Shown here piece by piece: positions 42,110 to 53,014 of a stretch of DNA of 64,000 nucleotides. The stretch comes from Clytia hemisphaerica (Eukaryota > Cnidaria > Hydrozoa > Leptothecata > Clytiidae): assembly GCA_902728285.1 (NCBI GenBank), contig CACVBU010001376.1, positions 609,263-673,262 on the forward strand. The letters are read 5' to 3'. The notes beneath the pieces were generated by a model. The model ran no database searches, was not told the origin of the DNA, and saw only the letters and a program-made list of their open reading frames with translations. The position numbers were made by a program, and so were the translations under genes. How positions within the stretch are numbered: the stretch's first letter is position 1; each line of letters opens with the position of its first letter.

Positions 42110-43625
42110 ATTGAAAATAAAATGAGAACAATAGTATGGAAATGCAGAATAATACGAGAACAACTCGAGAAATTCATGGAATCTAGCGATTCTCGGCTGT
42201 TCTGGCAATTTTTAGAAAGTTCCTGTACCAAAATCAGTTTCATTGAAAATTGAACCATACTTAATCGTGGACATTCTTATAAATGATGTTTTTGTTTGAA
42301 AAAAACAAAGACATGAAACGATCCAATCCAATAAAAATCTGCAAAAACGGAAATTTCCGGCTTTTTTGGCCGGAAAAAAACATTTTCTCAAAAATCGAAC
42401 TCGGTCATGTTTTGAGCATTGCGAATACGCATCATTCTGCAAAAAATCAGAGAAAAATAAGGATGAAAATTCGAGAAAATGTCAAAAAAACCGGTTTTTC
42501 CGGCATATTTTCGGCCGGAAAAAATGTTTTTCGAAAATCGGGCTCCGTCACATTTTAGGTATTGTCATTTTGCATCAGTGTGCAAAATTTCATAAAAAAT
42601 ATAAAGTACAGCTCGAGAAATTCAAGAAATACTGTCTTCCCGGCGAAAATAGGTTGTTCTGGCGATTTTTGAATAGTTCCGGCTTCAAAAATCAATTTCA
42701 TTGAAAATTGGAACATACTTGATGGTGGGCATATTGCTATTAATAATTTTTTTGAATGAAAAAACAACCAATTATAGGGAAAAAGTCCAATGAAAATCCA
42801 GAAAAACGGCTATTTCCGGTATATTTCCGGCATTTTCGGCCGGAAAAAAATTTTTTCTCAAAAATCGGACTCGGCCATGTTTTGGGCATTGTTTACGCAT
42901 CCTTCTTGTGCAAAAAATCAGAAAATACTAATGATAAAATCTCGAGAAAATGCCAAAAAAAAACAGTTTTCCCGGCATATTTCCGGCATTTTCAACCGGA
43001 AAATAATGTTTTTCGAAAATCTGGCTCCGTCACATTTTAGGTATTGTCATTTTGCATCAGTGTGCAAAAATTTCATAAAAAAAAAAAAATATAAAGTACA
43101 GCTCGAGAAATTCAAGAAATACTATCTTTCCGGCGGAATGAAAATAGGTTTTGTTCCGGCGATTTTTGAATAGTTCCGGCTTCAAAATTCAATTTTATTG
43201 AAAATTGAAACATGCTTGATGGTTGGCATTGCTATTTTTATTATTAAAAATGTTTTTTGAATGAAAAAAAAAAAAACAACCAATTATAAGGAAAAAAAAA
43301 GTCCAATGAAAATCCAGAAAAACGGCAATTTCCGGCATATTAAAAAAAATTTTCTCAAAAAATCGGACTCGGACTCGGCCATGTTTTGGGCATTGTTAAT
43401 ATGCAACTTTGAGCAAAAAATCAGAAAAAACTAATGATAAAATCTCGAGAAAGTGCTAAAAAACTAGTTTTTCCGGGATATTCCGAAAATCGGGCTCCGT
43501 CACATTTTGGGCATTGCCATTTTGCAACATTGTGAAAAAAATCAGAAAAAACTAATGAGCCAATTTCGAGAAAAGCTGGCAACAGACGAACGAACGGACG
43601 GACGGACGACGGACATGGGTTTATT
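42110..43625. repeat. Degenerate tandem array, ~450-500-bp unit, about three copies
   Basis: ctcgagaaattca recurs at about 42163, 42611 and 43102, each time followed by gttccggc, attgaaaattgaa, ccaatgaaaatccag and a half-unit with ttttccggcatatttc and cgaaaatcgggctccgtcac. Units are internally bipartite. It ends with an acggacggacgg microsatellite and the small palindrome ggacctccaccggggtaccc (from 43640). Non-coding. Confidence 0.75.
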
Positions 43626-43669
43626 TAAAGGACCTCCACCGGGGTACCCGGAGGTAGGTCCAAAAAATA

Positions 43670-44300
43670 AGACCTAGCTGAAACTTTCTCCATACCCTCT
43701 CTATAGGATGCTTATACCTCAGGAAAAAAATCCCCTACAACCCTACTGGTGGAACATTACTTTTTTGGACAATTTTTATTTTCCCCAGGCAAAACCCTAA
43801 AGGCGAAATTTTTTGAAAATTTTAAACTCATTTTCAGACAATATCATGTATAACATTCGAAAGCTCTCGAAAAACTATATAGAAGACCTTGAAACGGTTA
43901 TTAACATGGATTGACTATTCGAAAATTTCTAAATCACGAATCATCAAGTACTGTAATTCTCAAATAGGCAAACTCATACCGATAAGGGAAGATGAATTCT
44001 GGCTCAATTGCACTCTCGATCTATGACGCAAGTTTATGTAGCATCAGGGAAATATTAGATTTGCATATAGCTTGGAAACACATCAAACAAACGGGTCCAT
44101 TCATTATCTAAACATTAAACAAAGGAAGAAATTGAATTTTCTTCCTCATTTCTGTCAATTACGACATGACCAAGAAAGGGCGTTTTATCTTATTGTTCTC
44201 CATATTTCATTGACCTTATTCGGAGCGAACCATTGAACTTATTTAAATCTTTCATTGCAATGCAAATAAAGTTTATTGTTTGAAAGTTTCAATAAGATTT
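43670..44300. other. Spacer upstream of the CTHRC1-like gene
   Basis: Nothing recognised apart from the TATA box listed separately. Confidence 0.4.
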
Positions 44301-44304
44301 GAGA

Positions 44305-44312
44305 TTATAAAA
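44305..44312 (+). promoter_or_regulatory. TATA box of the CTHRC1-like gene
   Basis: tataaaaa 80 nt before the ATG, a normal distance for a TSS at about 44335 and a ~55-nt 5' UTR. Confidence 0.5.
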
Positions 44313-44391
44313 ACCACGGATTTAGAGAAATTAGAGTATTGAAGCAACATTGAAGCTAAGAACCAAAACATTGCGTACAGAAGAGATAAGA

Positions 44392-45624
44392 ATGGTGAAG
44401 GGATTTGTTGCTTTCAGAATTTTGTTGGTTTTCGTTGTAGCAGTGTCGTGTGTGTGCAGCGAAAAACAGGTAAGTCGACACACTTTATTTGGCATTAACA
44501 AATACTAAGTACATGAGGCTGAAATTCTTCGCTAAACATGAAGAACTATATAAATGTAAGTGTTTAAATTTTCTTTGAAAAAACTGGTTTCAAGCTCATT
44601 CATTTAACACTTTTCAAAATAAATCTTACAGCTTTTGAAATTCATCATGATGCAATTCATCTTTTTTTTCTTTTTAAAATAGTGAACGAATTTAAAAGTT
44701 TTATTAATCGTTTGTAACGCAGGAATGTCGAGCTCGTTGTAAGGATGGGCGCGACGGAAGGAACGGGCGGAATGGGGTTGATGGCGTGGACGGAAGAAAC
44801 GGAATTGACGGGTTTTGTGGAAAACATGGGATCAATGGAACAAACGGAATCGATGGAAAAGATGGACGGAATGGAAAAGACGGTAAAGATGGTAGGAACG
44901 GAAAGGATGGAAAGAATGGAAGAGATGGAAGGGATGGAAAAGACATCACTCGAAAAAGAAATTGGAAAGAATGTGCTTGGGACAATATCAGTGATGGAAG
45001 GGATAACGGACTCATTAAGGTAAATTTCTTTTTTCTTCAATTTTTCATAGTTATATATCATTCTTACACAATTCTCCTTCTTCTTTGTGCCAAAAGTGCT
45101 CGATGATATCTCACAGCTGTTCAAGTTGTTAAGAATAAGACTTGTAGTTTTTTGGACCTTTAAGTTTAATGAAGCCGTTCACACGGACGACAAATTTCTG
45201 GCGTAAAGAAAAGGATAAGAATGCGAGAGCAACATTCTGAAAATGATGAAATTCATTTCTTTAGACATGCAGTTTCTCAAAGTCAGAACAATCAACATAT
45301 CTTTACGTTCAAGTGTCGTCCAACATGCGAATTGTAAACTGTGATGCATGTTGCAAACGGTGGTTCATTACATTCGACGGAAAAGAATGCACTCCCGTCG
45401 CTATCGACGGCGTTGTCTACATGTATAAAGGCAAGGGAAGCCGATACAAGAACCTTCATCGACCACGAGTCATCGCTGGACATTGTAAAATCAACAAGAG
45501 TGGGAGAGTCAATGTCGGTTTCAACGTCGGCAATTGCCGTAGTTACCCACCGGGAGATGCGCACACTGGGTGGAATTCCGCCACCAGAATCCACATCTAC
45601 GAGATGGAACCCCCTCAACAATAA
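44392..45624 (+). CDS. CTHRC1: CTHRC1-like secreted collagen-repeat protein, three exons
   Basis: Exons 44392-44469, 44723-45019 and 45265-45624 (244 residues), all phase-0 GT-AG introns. Exon 1 is a signal peptide (LLVFVVAVSCVCS). Exon 2 encodes a short collagen triple helix, Gly at every third residue from 35 to 98 (22 repeats), then WKECAWDNISDGRDNGLIK. Exon 3 encodes the C-terminal domain with CSFSKS, CCKRWFITF, GKEC, GNC and YPPGDAHTGWNSATRI, which match collagen triple helix repeat-containing protein 1 in order and spacing, including NGLI and GDA-TGWNS. CTHRC1 is a secreted glycoprotein acting in matrix remodelling and Wnt/planar-polarity signalling in vertebrates. The triple helix here contains no proline and is almost purely G-(R/K/I/V)-(D/N). 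A TATA box and poly-A signal fit the model. Confidence 0.92.
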
Positions 45625-45689
45625 ACACCTCTGGGTTGAATTCCGCCACTAGAATCCACTCTACGAGATGGAGCATCCAAAACAATAAA
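45620..45689 (+). terminator. Two AATAAA signals at and after the stop codon
   Basis: AATAAA at 45620-45625 overlaps the stop codon TAA; a second at 45684-45689 lies in a duplicated copy of the gene end. The second is the more usable poly-A signal. Confidence 0.5.
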
Positions 45690-45690
45690 C
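45626..45690 (+). repeat. 65-bp tandem duplicate of the CTHRC1-like gene end
   Basis: This segment repeats 45561-45625 (gaattccgccac, agaatccac, tacgagatgga, acaataaac) with about 85% identity, including the stop codon, so it is now 3' UTR. Confidence 0.8.
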
Positions 45691-45968
45691 AACATCTTTA
45701 TATTTTCTTTCAATGTAGTTTATAGCAGTTCCATGATATAACTGAAATTGTGTTTTTGTTTTACATCTTTCCCACAACAACATACATATCTGCAACATCT
45801 TTTCACCATTAAAATACCAAGTGTCGCCTTTACTTATAAACTTTGTTTTGTTTATTAAAATTAATCAGTTCAGAATTTAAATCGTTATTTCTACGTATCC
45901 AAAAAAAAAAGTTAAAAACTCGTTTATATCTCCTTTTCATCTCAGTCCATATTTCGTGGAATGCAACG

Positions 45969-46112
45969 GCATGCGATTGGTTCGAAAGTAGATAGGATTT
46001 TGAGATTACTTTTTTGAGAGGGGAGCCGCGAACTAGGCCTGGTAAAAGTTTTCATGGCTAAAAGACAGACGTTACAGGCAAAACTCCTAGCCCTCAAAAT
46101 AAGTGAAAAATC
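45969..46112. repeat. Dispersed repeat shared with 35998-36125
   Basis: Second copy, same orientation; see shared blocks gtagataggattttga and gacgttacag. Confidence 0.6.
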
Positions 46113-46211
46113 ATTCTGCTTTGTAAACATAAATTATTCGCCTGCTTTGTAAAAGTGATCTTCTTTGGTTGAGATAATCAAGAAAACGTAACATTCAGAA
46201 ATCAGTCTTAC

Positions 46212-47190
46212 CCGAGCGAATGAAAATTTCAGTTCCATCAACAACGTTTTTTCCATTATCGCCTGACGTAATGATGACGTCAACTCTAGGGTCCATACCC
46301 TTCAAATTGTTTTCAGAGAGTGGTGGGGATAGAGCAATAACAGAAATTTGGATGTTTCGATCTTAGTCGTTTAATATTTTCCTTGACGGTTTTCGTTGGT
46401 GGATCGGTCAGAACAGTGACCTTCTTTTTCAGATCTCCTGATCCAGTGTTCAAAGATTGTTCTGAGAGCTGGATAGCCCGGAGAAGTTGTTTCGAGTCAA
46501 AGTTCATCTAAATGAAAGAAACAGTAAATACAGCAGAGTCTCGACCATTCCAAAATTTTATATTTCAATTTTCCATGCATGTTCGAGTTTTGGTAACTTC
46601 ACTGCACATCAAATTGCTATTACAGACGGGCAAAAAAAGGATTCACAGTGTCGTACAGTATAGTCTCCACAAATCGAACATGAACATGGGGCAACGCACA
46701 TGTGAGTTCAGGGAGATCGAATAGTATGTAAGGGTTTGCTAACTGAAAGGGTCAGAGGACTTTTTTGAGTCAATTAAAAAAGATTGGAAATATGGAGACT
46801 TGAGAGCAGTATTTAACTACTAAAGCAGAGAACAGTTCAAAGCAACTGGATCTAGTAAAAATATTCTTATCAGACTTACAACGACTGATTTGCGTAAGAA
46901 ATCCATCATGCGGTTAAAAGAGTCCTCTGGGTCATCCTTGACTCGATAATCCGTCAACTTCTTCAAAACTTTTGGATTATTTTGTCGCTAAATTCGACTT
47001 GAACGCTACGAGGAGTGATATATGATTGAAAGTTTTTAAAAATAACAGTGATATCGTTTGCTTACATTTAAACATTTTTGCTACGGGGGTACTTTGAATC
47101 CTTCTGATTTCATCTATATAGTTATTCTTCTCGTAAAATGTTTGAATCGAAGGTTACAAGAATAAAGCTCATAGGACCAAACGATAAAAA
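46212..47190 (-). pseudogene. Broken von Willebrand factor A-like domain exons
   Basis: On the minus strand three exon-like pieces line up. About 47190-47065: LSFGPMSFILVTFDSNILRE, then after a one-base shift YIDEIRRIQSTPVAKMFK and a donor-like tgtaagc. 46987-46880: acceptor, 36 codons (KKLTDYRVKDDPEDSFNRMM region), donor gttgtaagt, phase 0. 46507-46212: acceptor ctttcatttag, then LLRAIQLSEQSLNTGSGDLK, KKVTVLTD, and after a shift near 46395 NIQISVIALSPPLSE and VDVIITSGDNG, ending at donor gggtaaga. The order (V-TFDSN strand, LTD strand, VIAL strand) is that of a VWA fold. At least two frameshifts point to a decayed gene or to sequencing errors. The MIDAS DxSxS segment was not found. Confidence 0.45.
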
Positions 47191-48379
47191 GTTGTCATTT
47201 TTTCTTCTTCATTATTTAATCTTTTCGTATTATTTTTCTCAAATATTATTGTTTTCAGAGTCATCTTTTCAACGGTATATAACATGCCAGAATTTGCCAA
47301 TTGATGGAAAGCGGTAAGCAAATCAAAGCCGACCGCCGACCAGCCGACCCTAATTTTTGGGCAGCTTGGCCCGTAAAACAACAAATTAAATTGGCCTGGC
47401 CTTAAAAAAAAGCTGAAAAAGTTAGTTTTTCTGATGAATTCAACAACGAGTTCATTTTTCTTTCATTTTGAAATGAAAATGACTTTCAAATAATTTCTAT
47501 ATATACTTTACTATTTACAAAGTTTCAAATAATTGAGCCTTCTTACCCCACGAAAAGAAGGTAATTATAGCCCTACAACTTCAAAATGGGTCTCAAATAA
47601 ATATTTATATATTTGTCTTATGTACTCAAATTTGCACATATTGGAAAACAACACACCTGGTGAATTCAATTTTCTATGATTGATGTCTCAGAAATTCGCA
47701 TGGAAGATATTTGTTTAATTTTTTCCTGCGTTTACAAGCGTTCGTATGGTTTGAGAGAGAGGGACGACAAATGATCCCTATGAAATATAGTCTGACAGGT
47801 ATTTTTTGCATTTTTGATTAGGATTGAAAAGTTTTAAATAAACTTTGCCCAAATAAAGAAAAAAGAATTAACCAAAACTGAAAATACTAAAACTAATTCC
47901 AAAAAGTTGTGCAATGAAAAATTTTGTGATAAAAAACTAATTCATAAAGAAATATAAAGATAGAAAGAAACAAAATCAAAACCATTCCAAACTTAAGCCA
48001 GGCTTAGTTAGTTGTATGTACGAGTAGAAAATTTTGCGCAAAAAAATGGCAAAAGATCCTCTTCCCCTAAAAGTATGACACGGTTAAAATGATGCTAAAC
48101 ACGTTAGATTCGAAAAGGAACCTTGCAGCATAAGGTTCAATTCCATCCATACTCAACAAACACGAAAAAATAAAACTTGAAAATTAAAACAAAAAAACGG
48201 ATACAAAACAAATTTCAATGCCAAAAGTCAAAAAAGTGGAAAAAAATCCTAGAAAATAATTGGGTAAATTCGGTACTAAAAATTATGAAAAATAAAAAAA
48301 ATCTGAAAAAAATTCACCCGTCTTCTTCTAGGACCATGCGTGAAGGAAACTAATTAAAGCCCTCTTTACATTGCGTGGA
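47191..48379. other. Spacer, nothing recognised
   Basis: AT-rich without a credible exon; includes the 3' flank of the GTPase gene at its right end. Confidence 0.4.
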
Positions 48380-49141
48380 TTATAGTTCATCAAAAGTGAC
48401 TCCATTCTCATCTTCAGATAAAAGACCTTTCCCATTTTTCTTTGGTCTTTTCGATTTATTTTTCTTTTTACTCGAAAATCGCATCACCTTATTACGCGCA
48501 CTTTGTTCAATTAGTTCATTTACTGCTTCAGAAATTCCCCAATTCGACTTGGCAGAAACACTGAAATAATCAACCCCTTTTGTTTGTAGTTCATCTTTCA
48601 TTTCGGTGTTCTGATTGACTTGTTCCAAGTTCGTACAAATTTCCGTTTTGTTCCCTAAAGCAACTATAACCTGATGTTCCTTCTTGTTATCCTTTGGTTT
48701 CCTCCGGACATGCAGTCTATCAATAACGGAAAGGACCTCTTCGTATTTTTCCGGTTCCTCTACAGAATATACTAACAGAATACCGGCAGATGTCTGTAAT
48801 AACTCATCGTAATTCTGCTTCGAAATATCCTTGCGATCAACCTCTATAACCTTCACATTAAACCGTCGTGAACAGTTCCGTATTTTCATGAGACTAGTGA
48901 AACGGAAAGTAGGGTCTTCCGGGTTCATTTTTTCATCGTAAAATATATCTCCAGCGAAGCGTCTTATAATACTTGTCTTTCCGCAGTTTTCCGGCCCGAT
49001 TACCGCGATCTTTAATGAAAGGGGTTGATTTAATGCCCAATATATACGATCGAATAAAGTGAGAACTCCATTTTTCAAACATTTATGCCAAGGAATTCTT
49101 TCTGGTTCTGTAGTCGTCTTGTAAACACTTCTCCGTTTCAT
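48380..49141 (-). CDS. Divergent Ras-like small GTPase with degenerate G3/G4
   Basis: 253 residues from a true ATG; an acceptor (tatatttttcag, about 49221) upstream suggests a leader intron. The GTPase core is about 42-215: P-loop GPENCGKT (49-56), switch I EDPTFR with T78 at the Ras T35 position, G5 SAK (196-198). Deviations: the G3 DTAGQ is replaced by VDRKD (101-105), losing the glycine that senses the gamma-phosphate and the catalytic glutamine, and G4 NKxD reads NKTE (164-167), which should weaken guanine specificity. An N-terminal extension of ~40 residues precedes the core; the C terminus is strongly basic (KKKNKSKRPKKNGKG) without a CaaX box. By family knowledge it probably binds nucleotide but is hydrolysis-impaired, possibly held at membranes by the polybasic tail. 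Assignment to a named Ras subfamily is not possible by eye. Confidence 0.75.
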   Translation of the reverse strand: MKRRSVYKTTTEPERIPWHKCLKNGVLTLFDRIYWALNQPLSLKIAVIGPENCGKTSIIRRFAGDIFYDEKMNPEDPTFRFTSLMKIRNCSRRFNVKVIEVDRKDISKQNYDELLQTSAGILLVYSVEEPEKYEEVLSVIDRLHVRRKPKDNKKEHQVIVALGNKTEICTNLEQVNQNTEMKDELQTKGVDYFSVSAKSNWGISEAVNELIEQSARNKVMRFSSKKKNKSKRPKKNGKGLLSEDENGVTFDEL

Positions 49142-50908
49142 GGCGTTCGCTGCGATAAAATTATTTCCAATGCTCGATGTTTTATTTTGTATTTTTTGCT
49201 ACTTTTTTCTGATTTCTAACCTGAAAAATATAGACGGAAAATGAACATGAAGGCATAAGTCGAAATCGGAAAAGCAAAACTTGAAACTCACTTCGTAAGT
49301 AGAAAATCTATGCTTAAACGGTTGTTAACCTCTGGTTGAACATGTCTCTCTTACAGTAAAGACTACAGCACTGAAAGATTGTCTTAGGCCGGTTGAGAAA
49401 GGCAAAAGACGATTTCAAAAAAATTACAGCCAATCCAGACAGAGATAGATGTTTGTAGGCTACAGCGTTCCCCTGATGTGTTCGTAGGTCAATCAATTAG
49501 ACATCCCCCAACGATCCGCAATCAAAAAGTCACGTGTCAAATCTTGGGATTTGATGAAATCAAAAACCTTTTAAAAATTCCTTTTTAAGCGAAATTTCTA
49601 AAACATCCCGAAGAGAGAGCAGCATTGAACAAGAGAGATAGACCACAAATAGAAAGCTGAACTTTAAATCATTATCTTTGAACACATTTTTAGATTTATA
49701 ATCATCCACTGACCAACCGCAAGATGAAATTCTCATAAAAATAACGATGTGGGATATAAGAAATCACCTTAAACTATTTTTCTCCATTTTAATATATCTG
49801 CAAGATGCACATTTGAAACACACGAAGGGTAGCAATTATAAATCATTTAAAAAAAGTAAAGCTGGTTGGCAACAATTTGTAAACATCAGTCCAAAAAATC
49901 TTCCGACCTTTCAAACATTCGGAGAAGTAGACAGAACGATTAAACTTATTTCATTTCTTGGTACAAATTTCGTTTGAATGCCAATCAGTCAACAGTTTCC
50001 CACAAAACCATGCAAAAGAACAAAATATTCAAAAGCTTAAAGCCTGGTAAAGATGGCTTTAGCTTTTGATAAAGTTTCTGTTAAAAGATTTCCCATAAAA
50101 TATTTTCTATCTACCGAACGATCAAATGTCTATCTTATAACGCTTTCAAAGCCAAACAAAACATCACAAAACTGATCATCGCAAGCAACAAAAAGAAAGA
50201 AAATATACATGCTTAAAATTTGTACAGCATTATAATTGAATTACGAATGTGTAATATGCCTTTCAATGAGTTAGTAGATAAGAAAGATATAATGCAGGAT
50301 AAGTCATGCTCTCTACCAATCATCTCCAGACTTCCTTGAGAGAAACAGAGAGAAAGAGACGAGAAAAGATCACACTACGGAGAAGTGCCGGATTTCCAGT
50401 CAATTGACCACCGGATCATGGATGAGATCAAATGAGAATTGCATTTTGTTTTCTCAACTCTTAATGAGCTGATGATCAGGAAGAGACAAACAATCTTTTG
50501 AAACAATGAAACTAAAACTTGACATCTCACAGACAGTGTAAGAATCGAACCAGCTATTGTTCTCTCCCAACGGACCAACCGGACCTCTCCATTGAAATAA
50601 GAATGAAACTTTAAGCTTTGAAACATCATCACTTTCTAAAAACTTTAAATGATCCTCAAATCATATTATTCACTAGCAGCAAACTGTAAAACAATTAGCA
50701 CTCGAGTGAAATAAGAAATCATAATAAAATGCATTTGACCTTCAATTATTTTTGATTTTCGTCTTACAGAAACAACATGTGATCCACTCTATTTTAAGAA
50801 GTCAAGGCCTCCTACATTAAGTCTTAATAAGAACTGATGGCTGAAAATTCAAAATCCATTACATCTCAATTACACTTACTAAACTGTGTTACTACCCACT
50901 ATAATTAT
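49142..50908. other. Spacer, nothing recognised
   Basis: AT-rich; short frames only (longest about 85 codons) without domain signatures. Probably contains the 5' leader of the GTPase gene at its left end. Confidence 0.4.
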
Positions 50909-51010
50909 CCCAGCTGGCACACAACGTTGTTTCAACGTTTTTATTAACGTTATATGGACGTTGTGAACGTTAGAAAAACGTCGAAACAACGCTGTGTGTT
51001 AGCTGGGATA
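50909..51010. mobile_element. Second ~100-bp palindromic MITE (AACGTT family)
   Basis: tcccagctggcacacaacgt and its imperfect complement acgctgtgtgttagctggga bound it; same family as 40205-40304, with more mismatches. Confidence 0.8.
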
Positions 51011-51634
51011 CGAGAAGTTCGTGGGTCAGCTTTGAATAACACTAAATGCACTTCGCCTCAAAAGTATTTTTTTGAAAAATGACCTCAACTTAACTTCCAT
51101 TTAAAACCATTTTTATCTGTATCAATCAGTAACATACTAAGTATATGGTAAGGACAGTATGAGACTCTGGTTTCAGACATGTTAATGCCGATGTTAAGTC
51201 TTTAAATGAGAGAAGCGTATTGAGAACATATCTTGATGAATATGTTATACAAACGAATCAAGAGCTGAGGAACATCCGAAGTTGTCTTGGTCCCAGTAGC
51301 TGAGGTTCGGCTTAAAAACAAGAATGAAAGCAACTCTTAAAAAGCCAAGCATTAAAATTCCTTCTTTAAAGGCTTACCTCGACCACACTTCTCAAAGAAA
51401 CGAGATTATCACAAAACATCAAAACAAAGATTACCTCTGGATATCCTTTTCAGATAAAATGTTCTGACCAAATGGGAAACTTCGTTAAGATGGAACCAAA
51501 ACATCACAAGTTTTCAACCAGCACGACTTTAAATAAAACCTGAGATAAATCCCTTGCTTTAAATTTCGAAGGAGAGAAAAAGAAAGAAGCCTAAAAGTAA
51601 TACTGTGGATACTCTGAAGTTTTTACTACCACTA

Positions 51635-51919
51635 CACGTTTTTTTTTTTTTAAGAAACTAGTTTTTCCAAGCAGCCTCAATGTTTCTTACGAAATCGGCC
51701 TTTTGAGCCTTAAATGTTTCTTACATGTTTCTAACAAACTTTTTGACATAAATCAGTCTCATGGAAGGCTGGATTGGAAGGTTCTTAAAAGAAACCGAAT
51801 TAAAAAATGTTATTTTCTCATTCTCAGCCTCAGCATGTTTCTTAGATGTTTCTTAGTTTTTAGGCATTCTGAGCCTCATGTTTCTTAAAAGTGTGTTTCT
51901 TAAAAAAAAAAAAAACGTT
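51635..51919. mobile_element. MITE with poly-T/poly-A ends (TTAAGAAAC family)
   Basis: acacgtttttttttttttta at the left is inverted as taaaaaaaaaaaaaacgt at the right, followed inward by agaaac/gtttct. The interior repeats gtttcttac, ttgagcctta and ggctggattggaaggtt. A truncated copy is at 39909-40128. Confidence 0.75.
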
Positions 51920-52768
51920 TATACTCAAATAACATTACATTCCTTCAATTACAACTCACGTTTTATCTTTGAGAAAACCATCATAACTGAAACACGAACA
52001 ACCTACATTACAAGATAATATATAAATTAACATTTCCCGTTAAAGTTTTTCTAGAGTGATGTTTAAAGAAGTTTAACGTAGGGGAACAACTCTGATCAAA
52101 TACTCTAAAACTCTTCTTCTTTTTCTAAGTAGAACGTGGGTAGAAGTTTCATTTTCAAAGTTTTGTTGATTATAAGCTAATTTTCTTGTGGTGACCAAAA
52201 CAAAATCAACGAATGAAAGTTTTGTTTTGAAACGAGAACTATCATTATAATCGCTTCAAAAGGTCAAGTCTACCCTAGAATAAATTGAAAGAATACAGGC
52301 CTATGTTACCTTTTCAATGTCGTTCATTACGAACATTTGATTTCAAGAAAAAGTCAAATCATTTCAATGACTAGTACTACATAGATATGGCATCAAATCT
52401 TACAAAGACAAGCCACCGCATACCAAACAAACAAACAACAAAACAAAACAAAAATTGTCAAAACTTATCATTTTATCAACAAATACAGTCATGAAAAAGT
52501 TCCATCCATAATGGCGGACAAAAAAAATGAACGAATCAGTCATTGACGGAATAATTAATTGCAATGACGTCAGCGCGTATCGATCACAATAAAAAACATT
52601 AAGCAACTTCTAATTTGATCAAAAGATGCTAAGCTCCGGTCTTTTCGGTGGTCTGAACGATGGATTACGAGAAAAACACTTCTATGAAAAGAATAGGATA
52701 AACACAAATATGCTCAGGCTTGTTATTTGAGATATTTGAGATAAAACTTCATTTATTGATGACACTTG
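51920..52768. other. Spacer, nothing recognised
   Basis: Contains a caaacaaacaaacaaca microsatellite (52430-52450); no frames supported. Confidence 0.4.
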
Positions 52769-53014
52769 ACACGTTTTTAATAAGAACATCCAAAATGTTT
52801 GAAGCTTTCAGATTTTCTTAACTTTTTGAGTTTAAAGCTCAAAAATTTGCTGGAAATGTTCTTATTTTCTCCATTTTGTGAATATTTTTGTCCAATTTTC
52901 TAAAGAATCAGGAGTTTCAGAGTCTGCAAAGCCTTCAAACGTACTTAACTTATTCTTAATATTTCCAAACGAAGCCTTATGTTCTCATAAAATTGTTCTT
53001 ATAAAAAAACGTGT
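52769..53014. mobile_element. MITE, TTATAAGAACAA family, best-preserved copy
   Basis: acacgtttttaataagaac at the left and gttcttataaaaaaacgtgt at the right are inverted. The interior has ccattttgtgaatattt and repeated cttaac motifs shared with 10275-10497. Confidence 0.75.

Noticed and set aside
44704..45124. Minus-strand Pro/Ser/Phe-rich frames
   Set aside because: Antisense of the collagen repeat of the CTHRC1-like gene.
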